In this document: positions 15,601 through 23,067 of the stretch, in pieces
How the letters are laid out: the number at the start of each line of letters is the position of its first letter
How positions within the stretch are numbered: the stretch's first letter is position 1
DNA from: an uncultured Collinsella sp.
Lineage (GTDB): Bacteria; Actinomycetota; Coriobacteriia; Coriobacteriales; Coriobacteriaceae
Reading direction: 5' to 3'
Length of the DNA: 24,781 nucleotides
Assembly: GCA_900540935.1 (NCBI GenBank)
Contig: UQHW01000030.1
Location: 1 to 24,781 of the forward strand
Program-made: the position numbers and the translations under genes
Notes under the pieces: generated by a model
What the model saw: only the letters and a program-made list of their open reading frames with translations
Told to the model about the DNA's origin: nothing
Databases searched by the model: none

Positions 15601-16053
15601 TCATTGGTTGTTCTTGATGGCGGCTAGCTGTCGCCACAGTTCATCGGCACCGTCAAGGCGATATGCCGTCTTGTCGAGCACGATATTCCCGCCCTCGAAC
15701 TCCACCGATTGCTCCGAGCCGTCTTCATAGACAAAGACGAGCGTGCGACCGGCATCGCTCATCCGCTCATCCACCGCACCTCCCACGGTGCAATCGTCGA
15801 GCGCGGCAAAAGTCGATGCGACCAGCTCGGCATCGTCGGTCTCATAGATCGTCCGCGCCTCGCCGTCCTCGATAAGCTTGACTGCCACCGGATCGGCAGC
15901 ACAATCGTTCAGCAACGCTTGCGCGGCGTTCTTTCCCTGGTCGGCACGGGCACCAAAGCCGTATGCCCGCACAAGCGTCACCGCCGCAGCAAGGACCACC
16001 ACGGCGATAAGCGCGCCCGCAATTTTATTAGACGAGCAACCACGAGACGCCAT
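15601..16053 (-). CDS. Small membrane-anchored protein, first gene of the operon
   Basis: This 150-residue protein has one N-terminal membrane helix (about residues 11-30, IAGALIAVVVLAAAVTLV) and an extracytoplasmic domain of about 120 residues. The early CSS is not a convincing lipobox. The domain ends RLDGADELWRQLAAIKNN, echoing the -ELW/-EFW endings of the two lipoproteins in the same operon. Start ATG 16053 has AAGGGG about 10 bases upstream. It precedes the zinc-ribbon gene by 17 bases and is therefore probably the first gene of the transcript. Hypothetical; no named family recognised. Confidence 0.8.
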   Translation of the reverse strand: MASRGCSSNKIAGALIAVVVLAAAVTLVRAYGFGARADQGKNAAQALLNDCAADPVAVKLIEDGEARTIYETDDAELVASTFAALDDCTVGGAVDERMSDAGRTLVFVYEDGSEQSVEFEGGNIVLDKTAYRLDGADELWRQLAAIKNNQ

Positions 16054-16155
16054 AGGCCCACCCCTTCCGTTCTGCTCCGCTCAACATCACATTCATATGC
16101 CTTTGAGCGCCAAAACGGCAGGTGACAAATGTCTCATATTCATATTTTTGCAGGT

Positions 16156-16196
16156 AAAACCACCACAAAGGTGCCTGTCCCCTTCGTGGTGGTTTT
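16156..16196 (-). repeat. Repeat family A, copy 3 (hairpin after the LuxR gene)
   Basis: AAAACCACCACAAAGG (16156-16171) pairs with CCTTCGTGGTGGTTTT (16181-16196), with one mismatch and the loop TGCCTGTCC. It begins 2 bases after the minus-strand LuxR stop codon, and the stem ends in TTTT in either direction. It lies between two genes on the same strand and may isolate the lipoprotein operon from LuxR transcription. Confidence 0.85.
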
Positions 16197-16198
16197 GG

Positions 16199-17743
16199 CT
16201 AGTCTTGGGGTGTCCAGGACCAGAAGAAATTGATGAGGGCCACGCGCGAGGCGGCACCGGTCTTTTTGTTGATCGAGGCGATATGGCGGTAGAGCGTAGA
16301 ACGCGAAAGGAAGAGCGCTGCCGCAACGTCCTGCACGCTGTCGTCCGATACGACCAGCGCCTCCAGTACATCGCGCTCGCGCTTGGTAAGTCCAAAGGCG
16401 GCTACAAAACCGTCGAGTCGATCGTCAAACGAAAGCTCCGGCATCTCCAGGGGCACCGTGTCGGTCTGATCGGGCGCACGGCTCACGCCAAGATCGTCGG
16501 TGGCAAACGCCAGCCCCCTGTGACCCGCTTCGTCCTCAACGCCTTGTCCAAACTGCCCCAGCAGCGAGATCGCAATGCCGACAAACAGCACGAGTACGAC
16601 ACCCACCGCCACCAGCACGTTTTGGCTCGAGATGATCGCCACCGCCGGAGCCGTCAAAAGCATTGAGCAAATGTTGTTGATGACGCGGCCCATGCACGGC
16701 CACAGATACGACCAGCGGGCATACATCGAAATCGCGGCGAACTTCGCGGTGAAGAACACCACGAAAAAGCCCGTGCCCAGGTAAAAGATAATCGTGGCGG
16801 CGAGCGCATTACCGCCGTTGCCATCGGTGATAAGCACGAAGATCGAGAGCGTGGACAGCATGGCGGCGCACGTCATGATGATATTCATATACGAGCGTCC
16901 TCGCAGGTCATACAGGGCGCCGGCGGCAAGGGCGCTTACAACCAGCAGCAAGCGCGGCCAGTCGCCCAGGTCGATAGCACCGGCGGCATGCGAGGTCGTA
17001 AGGCCGGCATTGAGGGCTGCGAATACGCCGGTAAGGCAGGCAGTCGCCACCGTCAAGCGCACTACGGCACCTTGGAAGGCCGCCTTTGCCTCGGGATTAT
17101 CGCGCCACTTAGCGCCATGCTCCGACGCATCGACCGATAGCTCGGCAATCTCGGCTTCGAACTCGGGCGCGGACTCGTCACGCAATTTAGCTCGGCGGGT
17201 ACCGTGAAGCAGCCCAACCAGCGCAATCGCACAGGCGATGAGAACAAACTGCTGGGGAATACCAGCAGGCATCACCGTATGGTTGAGCACCTGTACCAAA
17301 ATGCCCGCAGAATAAGAAACCGCCACGGCACGTGCCAGACAAGGCGTCTGCGCAAAACGCCGCGCCAGATTGGCATGGGCGGTCGATCCGCAGTAGCCCA
17401 AGGCGCAACACGCCACCAAACCGCCGGCAATCACAACCTGGAACTGTGCCGCCATGATCAGCAGCAGCAATGCCGACACCAGCAGCACGCCCGTCATATC
17501 GCTCGTCGCATCGATTGCCTGGGGGCGACGGTAGTACAGGAGGGGACGCACAAAATAGCCAATCACGCTCGCGCCGACGACGATGCTCTCGTAGATAACA
17601 ACCTCGTTCGCTGGCACAAACTCGGCCACGCGTGCGTCAAAGAGGTACTCGCCGGCCAAAAACGTGAAAAAGAAAAGCGCCAGGCACAGAATCTCCCGTA
17701 TGCCCCGGCGCAAATATGCGGTTGTGTCTCCCAGGTCCCTCAT
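16199..17743 (-). CDS. LuxR-type regulator with an N-terminal polytopic membrane domain
   Basis: This 514-residue protein has about ten to twelve hydrophobic helices through roughly residue 420 (for example ILCLALFFFTFLAGEYLF and VLVAVGVVLVLFVGIAI), then a cytoplasmic LuxR/GerE helix-turn-helix in the last roughly 70 residues (GLTKRERDVLEALV and AAALFLSRSTLYRHIASINKK). This transporter-like-plus-HTH layout is a family expanded in Coriobacteriia such as Eggerthella and Collinsella, where members sit beside the genes they control and are thought to sense small molecules at the membrane. ATG 17743 is preferred over the track's longer start because GGGTGGGGG lies upstream, but the ribosome site is not ideal. 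The neighbouring lipoprotein operon is an obvious candidate target. The ligand is unknown. Confidence 0.9.
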   Translation of the reverse strand: MRDLGDTTAYLRRGIREILCLALFFFTFLAGEYLFDARVAEFVPANEVVIYESIVVGASVIGYFVRPLLYYRRPQAIDATSDMTGVLLVSALLLLIMAAQFQVVIAGGLVACCALGYCGSTAHANLARRFAQTPCLARAVAVSYSAGILVQVLNHTVMPAGIPQQFVLIACAIALVGLLHGTRRAKLRDESAPEFEAEIAELSVDASEHGAKWRDNPEAKAAFQGAVVRLTVATACLTGVFAALNAGLTTSHAAGAIDLGDWPRLLLVVSALAAGALYDLRGRSYMNIIMTCAAMLSTLSIFVLITDGNGGNALAATIIFYLGTGFFVVFFTAKFAAISMYARWSYLWPCMGRVINNICSMLLTAPAVAIISSQNVLVAVGVVLVLFVGIAISLLGQFGQGVEDEAGHRGLAFATDDLGVSRAPDQTDTVPLEMPELSFDDRLDGFVAAFGLTKRERDVLEALVVSDDSVQDVAAALFLSRSTLYRHIASINKKTGAASRVALINFFWSWTPQD

Positions 17744-17853
17744 GGTAACCCCCACCCGCTTAGATGTCCGGAAAACCATTTTAATGGAGAACGGGTCTTA
17801 GTATCCACGCAATGCCCGAACTGTTACGCATCCGGCGCAAATGCCCCAACAGC

Positions 17854-17920
17854 AGCTGCGGTGAAATACGGACTGTTTACTGCCGATAAGGCCGAAATCA
17901 AACCGTATTTCACCGCAACT
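17854..17920. repeat. Repeat family C, variant copy
   Basis: AGCTGCGGTGAAATACGG (17854-17871) pairs with CCGTATTTCACCGCAACT (17903-17920), with one mismatch. The outer part matches the 12360-12424 copy, but the inner part differs (TACGG rather than TAGTTCCTG) on both arms. The paired change keeps base-pairing, which suggests the structure is what matters. It lies upstream of the LuxR gene. Confidence 0.8.
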
Positions 17921-17984
17921 TATAAAGGGGACTGGGTTGTTGGTGTCGGAGAAAGGGAGGGAGGTACCCGGGCCAAAGGGTGAA

Positions 17985-18040
17985 GCTCGGGTGTTAGTGC
18001 TCGGGTGTTAGTGCTCGGGTGTTAGTGCTCGGGCGTCAGG
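17985..18040. repeat. 14-bp tandem repeat over the end of the DUF4038 hydrolase gene
   Basis: The unit GCTCGGGTGTTAGT is repeated exactly at 17985-17998, 17999-18012 and 18013-18026; a fourth, imperfect unit (18027 on) is the coding end of the hydrolase. Each unit carries the stop codon (TTA on this strand). Because 14 is not a multiple of 3, the copies lie outside the reading frame and the extra units are not translated. This looks like replication slippage of the gene's last codons. Confidence 0.85.
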
Positions 18041-19335
18041 ATCACCAGGGCGTCGTGCTCAAAGGAATGCTGAGCCACGCGCACGGTGCCGTCGCCATTG
18101 TCGCGAACGGGCAGCTTGGCGATACGCTTGGCCTCCATGTCGAGGGCCGTCGCCGACCAGCCGCGCGCACTATCGAGCTTAAACGTAAGTGCCGTGGTGC
18201 GCGGCAGATAGGTGACGACACGCTCGCCAATACGCGCCACACGGATGGACTCGCGCGCGTCATCGAGCAGCTCCTGTGCCGGGATAACGGCGAGAGCGTC
18301 GTCGCTAGCCGTGGCACCCAGGCCGGCAAGCACGTGCTCGATGGCGGCAAAATCCCACACGCCCGCAAACTGCAGACACTCCTGCCAGCGGAACGGCATG
18401 TCAAAGCCCTCGCCCAGCACCGAACCCTGGCTGCGCGATGTCTGCCAGTTCCAAACGCCGTGGGCGCCGTAGGTCACGCCCGCGCTGGCGCCGGCAAGGA
18501 TCGAAGACCACACGCTCGCGCGACAGTCCTGCGCGGTAAAACGCCAGTACACGTTGCGCGACGCACCCATCTGCTCGTAGCAGGGCTCGGAGTTGACCAT
18601 CGGCTTTTTGGGATAGCTGGCGATAAAGTCCTGCGGCAGGTGCCAGGCCTCGGGCTGGCCTTCGTAGTTGTGGCCGGGCTGGAACATATAGAAGTCCAGG
18701 CGGTCCAAATACTGCGCGGGAATCGTGCGGTTACCGCGATTGATGTGCATGGTACGCAGGGCCTCGGGCGCGCGCTTCGCAACCTCGTCGAGCGCATCCT
18801 CGTAATAGGCAATCGCCTCGTCACCGGCAAAGTCCGTGTCGCCCGTCACCACATAGACGGGATCGAACTCGCCCAGGTTCTCGACGACGCGGGCAACGTG
18901 GGCACGGACCTCCTCGCGCGGCATAACCTCGGCACCGCAACGCTCGGCGATCTTAGCGCCCCAGGTACCGGGCACGTAGTTGCACCACATGAGCACGAGC
19001 GCCGGACGAATGCCGTGCTCGACGGCAGCGCGGCACATGGCGGCGGCGCGATCCCAATACGCCTGGTTGGGTTGAGACCAATCAAAGCGCACGCCATCCT
19101 CGCTGGCATAGGGCCAAATGCCCAGATCGGGGCAGCAGCGATCCCACTGCGGCAGCGTGTTAATCTGCAGCACGTTCATGCCCTGCTCGGCGCGGCGGGT
19201 CAGATAGTAGTCCCAGTCGGCCTCGGGGATGCTGGTAAACGCACTCCAGCACGTATCGGCAAACCAAAAGAACGGCTTGCCCTCGCACAAAAAACCGTCC
19301 TGACGACCGTTGACGGTCAGTTTTCCCAAACTCAT
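18022..19335 (-). CDS. DUF4038 / GH140-like glycoside hydrolase
   Basis: This 437-residue protein matches the apiosidase-like DUF4038 family (catalytic TIM barrel, founding members GH140) followed by a small C-terminal beta domain. Early motif: GKPFFWFADTCW (residues 19-30). Acidic candidates are the Asp of VYVVTGDTDF and the Glu of MVNSEPCYE. GVTYGAHGVWNWQ and the C-terminal YLPRTTALTFKLD are typical too. There is no signal peptide, so it would act inside the cell. ATG 19335 is supported by AAAGGA 7 bases upstream; ATG 19341 is too close. It follows the EIIBC gene by 211 bases with a terminator hairpin between. The last codons lie in a tandem repeat. Substrate (apiosides or others) is inferred from the family name only. 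Confidence 0.8.
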   Translation of the reverse strand: MSLGKLTVNGRQDGFLCEGKPFFWFADTCWSAFTSIPEADWDYYLTRRAEQGMNVLQINTLPQWDRCCPDLGIWPYASEDGVRFDWSQPNQAYWDRAAAMCRAAVEHGIRPALVLMWCNYVPGTWGAKIAERCGAEVMPREEVRAHVARVVENLGEFDPVYVVTGDTDFAGDEAIAYYEDALDEVAKRAPEALRTMHINRGNRTIPAQYLDRLDFYMFQPGHNYEGQPEAWHLPQDFIASYPKKPMVNSEPCYEQMGASRNVYWRFTAQDCRASVWSSILAGASAGVTYGAHGVWNWQTSRSQGSVLGEGFDMPFRWQECLQFAGVWDFAAIEHVLAGLGATASDDALAVIPAQELLDDARESIRVARIGERVVTYLPRTTALTFKLDSARGWSATALDMEAKRIAKLPVRDNGDGTVRVAQHSFEHDALVILTPEH

Positions 19336-19469
19336 CTGCATGTCCTTTCGCTCGATAAAGGAATTGCGAACCGGCAGAAGCTTTCGCGGTAACCCCTGAT
19401 GCGAAAGCCCCCGCCGTTTAACAAACCCCTGCGGGCGGACACCACTTGCCCACTCCAGTCTACCTTGCA

Positions 19470-19508
19470 AGAAGGGCCCCGCCGGGCTTGCGCCTGACGG
19501 GGCCCTGT
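19470..19508 (-). terminator. Terminator or attenuator downstream of the EIIBC gene
   Basis: GGGCCCCG (19474-19481) pairs with CGGGGCCC (19498-19505), and CGGGC with GCCTG, around a TTGC loop. Read on the minus strand the stem is followed by TTCTTG, a short T-rich tail. The stem is very stable. It would separate EIIBC from the DUF4038 hydrolase or limit read-through into it. Confidence 0.7.
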
Positions 19509-19546
19509 CGTGTAGGTAAGGTCGTATGCGACCGAATGGCTTGGCC

Positions 19547-20974
19547 TTAGGCCTCCATCTCGGCGAGCTCCTCCTTGGAGAAGCCGGCGACGAAGACGAC
19601 GGCAGCGGCGATGACAAAGGAGATTGCCATACCGACGATAGCCCAGACGGTGTTCATCTGGCCACCCTGCAGGTAGTTGGTGAAGACCAGGAAGTTGGAG
19701 GCACCACCGGCGAGGTAGTAGGTAACACCCATGAGGCCGGAGAACACGGCGCCGATGGCACCGCCGATGAACATACCGAACATGGTGCGACGGAAGCGCA
19801 TGAGGATACCGAAGAGCGCGGGCTCGGTGACGCCGCCGGCGATGGCGGAGATGACGTAGCCCAGGGCGAGACCCTTCTCGTCGGGGTTCTTCATCTTGAG
19901 GAAGGCACCGAAGGCGCAGCCCCAGACAGCGGCCATAGCGCAGTTGGTGGAAACGAAGACGAAGGGATCGTAGCCGGCAGCGATGATCTGAACCTGAGCG
20001 AGCAGGATGACGGGCATGTGCATGCCGCAGACCACGAAGAGCTGCCAGAAGGCGCCGAGGACGGCCATGACGATCAGGATACCGACGCCACCCATGTCAG
20101 CGAGACCAAAGAGGGCATTGGCGATGAGGCTGCCGATCTCGTTGCCGAGCGGGGCGAGGACGATGAAGGCGATGGGGATGGTAACGATCATGGTGCAGAA
20201 CGGCGTGAAGACCGTGGAGAGCACGTCGGGCATGACCTTCTTAAAGAACTTCTCGACGAAGTAGAGGACAGGCACCGAAAGGATAATCGGCAGGACGGAC
20301 TGCTGATAGTTGGCAGCGGCGATCTGAATGCCGTAGACGGAGATGATTCCGCCGCCATCCTGGGTCGCGACACTCACGACGGACGGGGCCATGAGGGCGC
20401 CGCCGAGGAGCATGCCCAGAACCGGGGAGGCGCCGAGCTTCTTAGCGGCGGCATAGCCCAGGTAGATGGGGATAAAGGTGAACGTGGCCTCGTACAGGGT
20501 GGTGTAGAGGAACGTGTAGGTCGGATCGGTGTCAGAGAGAACGCCGAGCATGGTGGGACCGAGGACCGCAGCGATGGTGCGGAACAGACCGCCGGCCATG
20601 AGCAGCGGGATCAGCTGGGTCATGGAGCCCGACAGATAGTCGAGGATGATGTTCGGCAGGTTCTTGAGCTCGAACTTCTCCTTGGGAGCATCGAGGTTCT
20701 CGTCGACCGCGGCACCCTGCTTGACGCCGGACATGGCGACGAACTCGGCGAGCACCTTGGGCACGTTCTGGCCGATGATGACCTGGAGCTGGCTGCCGGC
20801 GAACTGGCAACCCAGAACACCCTTGACCTTCTTGATCTTCTCCACGTCGGCCTTGTTGTTGTCCTTGAGCGTCAGACGCAGGCGCGTCATGCAGTTGGTG
20901 GCGACGGAAACATTCTCCGCACCGCCCACGAGCTCGAGGACATCGGTGGCAATCTGCTTGTTATCTACTGCCAT
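19547..20974 (-). CDS. PTS beta-glucoside-type EIIBC permease
   Basis: This 475-residue transporter imports and phosphorylates a sugar. The EIIB domain at the N-terminus (about residues 1-85) carries phosphorylated Cys28 in NCMTRLRLTL. The EIIC membrane domain (about 105-465) has about ten helices and the sugar-binding stretch GGVTEPALFG. The glucoside-family order is IIB-IIC. A fused EIIA domain, common in BglF-type proteins, is missing: the protein ends after FSKEELAEMEA. Phosphate would come from a separate EIIA such as the 113-649 product. ATG 20974 follows GGGGAGGGG by 4 bases. It is divergent from the esterase gene across a regulator-rich 490-bp region, and the DUF4038 hydrolase lies downstream. 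Specificity (beta-glucoside, sucrose or trehalose type) cannot be fixed by eye. Confidence 0.9.
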   Translation of the reverse strand: MAVDNKQIATDVLELVGGAENVSVATNCMTRLRLTLKDNNKADVEKIKKVKGVLGCQFAGSQLQVIIGQNVPKVLAEFVAMSGVKQGAAVDENLDAPKEKFELKNLPNIILDYLSGSMTQLIPLLMAGGLFRTIAAVLGPTMLGVLSDTDPTYTFLYTTLYEATFTFIPIYLGYAAAKKLGASPVLGMLLGGALMAPSVVSVATQDGGGIISVYGIQIAAANYQQSVLPIILSVPVLYFVEKFFKKVMPDVLSTVFTPFCTMIVTIPIAFIVLAPLGNEIGSLIANALFGLADMGGVGILIVMAVLGAFWQLFVVCGMHMPVILLAQVQIIAAGYDPFVFVSTNCAMAAVWGCAFGAFLKMKNPDEKGLALGYVISAIAGGVTEPALFGILMRFRRTMFGMFIGGAIGAVFSGLMGVTYYLAGGASNFLVFTNYLQGGQMNTVWAIVGMAISFVIAAAVVFVAGFSKEELAEMEA

Positions 20975-20997
20975 GGGACCCCTCCCCATATCATCGT

Positions 20998-21044
20998 GTG
21001 CCTACTCGTTTGGGCGTAGGCACGCCTTTGGCTCGGCGACTATA
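20998..21044 (-). promoter_or_regulatory. Probable EIIBC promoter with a palindrome in the leader
   Basis: On the minus strand TATAGT (21039-21044, five of six) is a good -10, but no clear -35 lies 17 bases upstream, as for an activator-dependent promoter. Transcription would start near 21032. The predicted leader contains a perfect inverted repeat, GTGCCTAC (20998-21005) with GTAGGCAC (21016-21023), usable as an operator or an mRNA hairpin. Confidence 0.45.
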
Positions 21045-21059
21045 ACCCCTTACGGCCAC

Positions 21060-21440
21060 CGAACCCTTGGATACGCTGTCGTAAACAATGTGTTTACTGA
21101 ACGTTTACGGGCTTTAGTTTACACGGAACGTCTAATTTGTGGCAATTTTGCCGTCTGTAGTCCGGCGAACGGTAGGAAATCGGGGGTGAACGTACTTGAA
21201 CGGTAAGGGATTGTCTATTTGACGCTCTGCTGCTAAATGCCTATTTACGTGGTCTTTTAATTTGGTAAACACCTCTATTCTTTGTTGACCCATCAACAAA
21301 AGCCCTGCTAAATGGTGATAAACGAATGTTTAGTAATTTGTTGAGTGTTCATTTTGACCGTTTACCGAGTTCATCTGCCTGTTCTGTAGCTCTGCATTAA
21401 ACTAAACATGTTTAAGTTGTATTGCCGCTGATGTTTACCA
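21060..21440. promoter_or_regulatory. Divergent control region with GTTTAC/GTAAAC elements and palindromes
   Basis: This AT-rich stretch between the EIIBC and esterase genes contains GTAAAC at 21081 and GTTTAC at 21092, 21103 and 21117 (the first three exactly 11 bases apart). Further elements are GTAAAC at 21265, GTTTAC at 21360 and 21433, and the palindromes TAAAC-GAAT-GTTTA (21319-21332) and TAAACATGTTTA (21403-21414). A distinct palindrome is TTTGTTGA-CCCA-TCAACAAA (21281-21300), with a further TTTGTTGA at 21337-21344. No ORF is supported. It looks like a control region for two regulators, but their identity is not shown. Confidence 0.65.
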
Positions 21441-21464
21441 CTCGCGGCGCAGAGGAGGCAGCTC

Positions 21465-22802
21465 ATGGAACTCAAATCGTGCACCTACGCAACCGTCACC
21501 ACGCTGGGAGACTTTGGCCCCTGGATCAGCAAAGTCGTGCTCGACCTGCCGTGCACCGTTCACGCCAACGATATCGATGCGCGCACCTTCCATATATATG
21601 TAGAGCGCCATGAACGCACGGGCGAGATCCTGATGCGCAAAGAGCGCGGCGCCGACCACGCCGCACCTTCCGTAGGCTATGTCGACGTCCTCGCCGCCTA
21701 TCCGTGCGATGAGTGCGGACGCAAGCTCGCCTTTGGCACCCATGTGGCGCTCGAGATCGCCGAGCAGCGCCTGACCAAGAAGATCGAGGGCAGCGTGATG
21801 GGCTCGCGCTTGCTCGACGACCAGCTGCGCATCACGCAGCTCGCGGCCCTTCCCGGCAACGACGGCGATGACCCCACCTGCGGCCTGGTCTTTGACACCT
21901 GCAGCGGCGACATCTGCCCCGCGCTCAAGGGCTGGAGCAATGCCACGCAAAAGACCGCCGTCAACGGCATCGCGCTCGAGTACGGCTTCTTTGAGCCCAG
22001 CTTTAAGGCCGAGGACTCCGCCTGCTTCAATCCCTTCGCGCCCGAGACGACAGTCGTGCCCCAGAAGGCCCCACTCGTGGTGTACCTGCACGGCGCCGGC
22101 GAGGGCAAAGGCGCTACGCAAGGCGAGGGCGCCACGCGCGCTTACATCGGCAACCGCGTGACGGCCATTAGCCAGGCGCAGATCCAACGCTACTTTGGCG
22201 GCTTTGCCTGGGTTCTCGTGCCGCAGTCGCCCACGTTTTGGATGGACAACAGCACTGAGCAGCTCGGCCACTCCAACCAGAGCATCTACTCCCCCGTCAT
22301 TAAGGCGCTCATCGACGAGTTTGTCGCCGAGCATGCCGACCGCATCGACACCGACCGTATCGTGGTCGCTGGCCTTTCCAACGGCGGCTTTATGACGCTG
22401 CGCCTGTGCGCCGACTACCCCGATTTCTTCGCGGCGGGCCTTCCCTGCTGCGCGCCGTGGTACAACGCCACGGACGAGGACGTGACCGCCCTTGCCAAGA
22501 CGCCGCTGTGGTTTACGCACTCCAAGGGCGATGAGCTCGTGATCCCGCAGGAGACCGTGCTGCCGCTCACGGCTCGCCTGCGCGCTGCCGGCGCCAACGT
22601 GCATCTCACCTACTTTAGCCATGTCGAAGACCTGACCGGGCGCTACCGCGAGGCCGACGGCTCGCCCAAGAAGACGTTCAACCATGGCGTGTGGATCCAC
22701 CAATTCAACGACCTGTGTTATCAAGACTTCGACGGGGGCAACGTACTCATCGACGGCGAGCCGGTGGGCTGCTGGGAGTGGTCGGCCAGGGTTTCGAGGT
22801 AA
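21465..22802 (+). CDS. Alpha/beta-hydrolase esterase with an N-terminal accessory domain
   Basis: This 445-residue protein has an N-terminal region (about 1-165) resembling esterase Ig-like accessory domains, then an alpha/beta-hydrolase core. VVYLHGAG (205-212) forms the oxyanion hole, GLSNGG (303-308) gives nucleophile Ser305, and Asp356 (SKGDELV) and His407 (FNHGVW) are the likely remaining triad members. The family includes carbohydrate-active esterases and prolyl-oligopeptidase-like peptidases. No signal peptide is seen, so it would act in the cytoplasm, for example on acylated sugars. The Shine-Dalgarno GAGGAGG ends about 5 bases before ATG 21465. It is divergent from EIIBC and co-oriented with the DUF1593 gene, from which a large palindrome separates it. 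The substrate is inferred from neighbours only. Confidence 0.85.
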   Translation: MELKSCTYATVTTLGDFGPWISKVVLDLPCTVHANDIDARTFHIYVERHERTGEILMRKERGADHAAPSVGYVDVLAAYPCDECGRKLAFGTHVALEIAEQRLTKKIEGSVMGSRLLDDQLRITQLAALPGNDGDDPTCGLVFDTCSGDICPALKGWSNATQKTAVNGIALEYGFFEPSFKAEDSACFNPFAPETTVVPQKAPLVVYLHGAGEGKGATQGEGATRAYIGNRVTAISQAQIQRYFGGFAWVLVPQSPTFWMDNSTEQLGHSNQSIYSPVIKALIDEFVAEHADRIDTDRIVVAGLSNGGFMTLRLCADYPDFFAAGLPCCAPWYNATDEDVTALAKTPLWFTHSKGDELVIPQETVLPLTARLRAAGANVHLTYFSHVEDLTGRYREADGSPKKTFNHGVWIHQFNDLCYQDFDGGNVLIDGEPVGCWEWSARVSR

Positions 22803-22813
22803 CCGTCCCATCG

Positions 22814-22940
22814 GGGGCTCTGACCTTTAGTTTTGTAAACGTCCTCGCGCATGAGCTCCGCTTATCCTGCTCCTTCGGAGCATCGGATAAGCGGAGCTCG
22901 CGCTGCGGAATGTTTACAAAACTAAAGGTCAGAGCCCCCT
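22814..22940. repeat. 127-bp three-tier nested palindrome
   Basis: The outer arms (28 bases, 22814-22841 and 22913-22940) are exact reverse complements. Next come symmetric 12-base unpaired segments, then exact 15-base arms GAGCTCCGCTTATCC (22854-22868) and GGATAAGCGGAGCTC (22886-22900), and innermost TGCTCC (22869-22874) with GGAGCA (22878-22883). It starts 11 bases after the esterase stop codon. The inner ends of the outer arms contain GTAAAC/GTTTAC, the word of the divergent control region. No T-tract follows, so it is not a simple terminator, and no gene is visible inside. Confidence 0.9.
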
Positions 22941-23067
22941 AAGTTAACGTTGTTCGAAACGCTGGTCGGCCGCTTCCGGCGGGCCGCCGGGTTGACGGCG
23001 ATGGGGACGTGGGTCCCGTCTTGCCTTGCGCGTAACTGGCTGAAATGATTTTGGTTGGAGCTTTCTT
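22941..23067 (+). other. Short spacer before the DUF1593 gene
   Basis: Nothing coding is visible. TTGACG at 22992-22997 resembles a -35 but has no matching -10 at 17 bases, so no promoter is claimed. GGAG at about 23056 serves as the ribosome site for ATG 23068. Together with the palindrome it makes a 265-bp gap between two genes on the same strand. Confidence 0.4.

Noticed and set aside
17985..18040. Tandem repeats as a CRISPR array
   Set aside because: Units are 14 bp with no spacers and derive from the adjoining gene end; no cas genes are present.
19526..21019. 497-codon plus-strand ORF opposite EIIBC
   Set aside because: Translation is an acidic Gly/Glu/Asp/His-rich antisense pattern; EIIBC on the other strand has the phosphorylation Cys motif and membrane helices.
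21435..22811. Long minus-strand ORF opposite the esterase (458 codons)
   Set aside because: The esterase strand has a catalytic motif and a strong ribosome site; the opposite frame has neither and is a typical high-GC shadow.
22814..22940. The nested palindrome as an intrinsic terminator
   Set aside because: No T-tract follows either end, and its size and tiering exceed any ordinary terminator.
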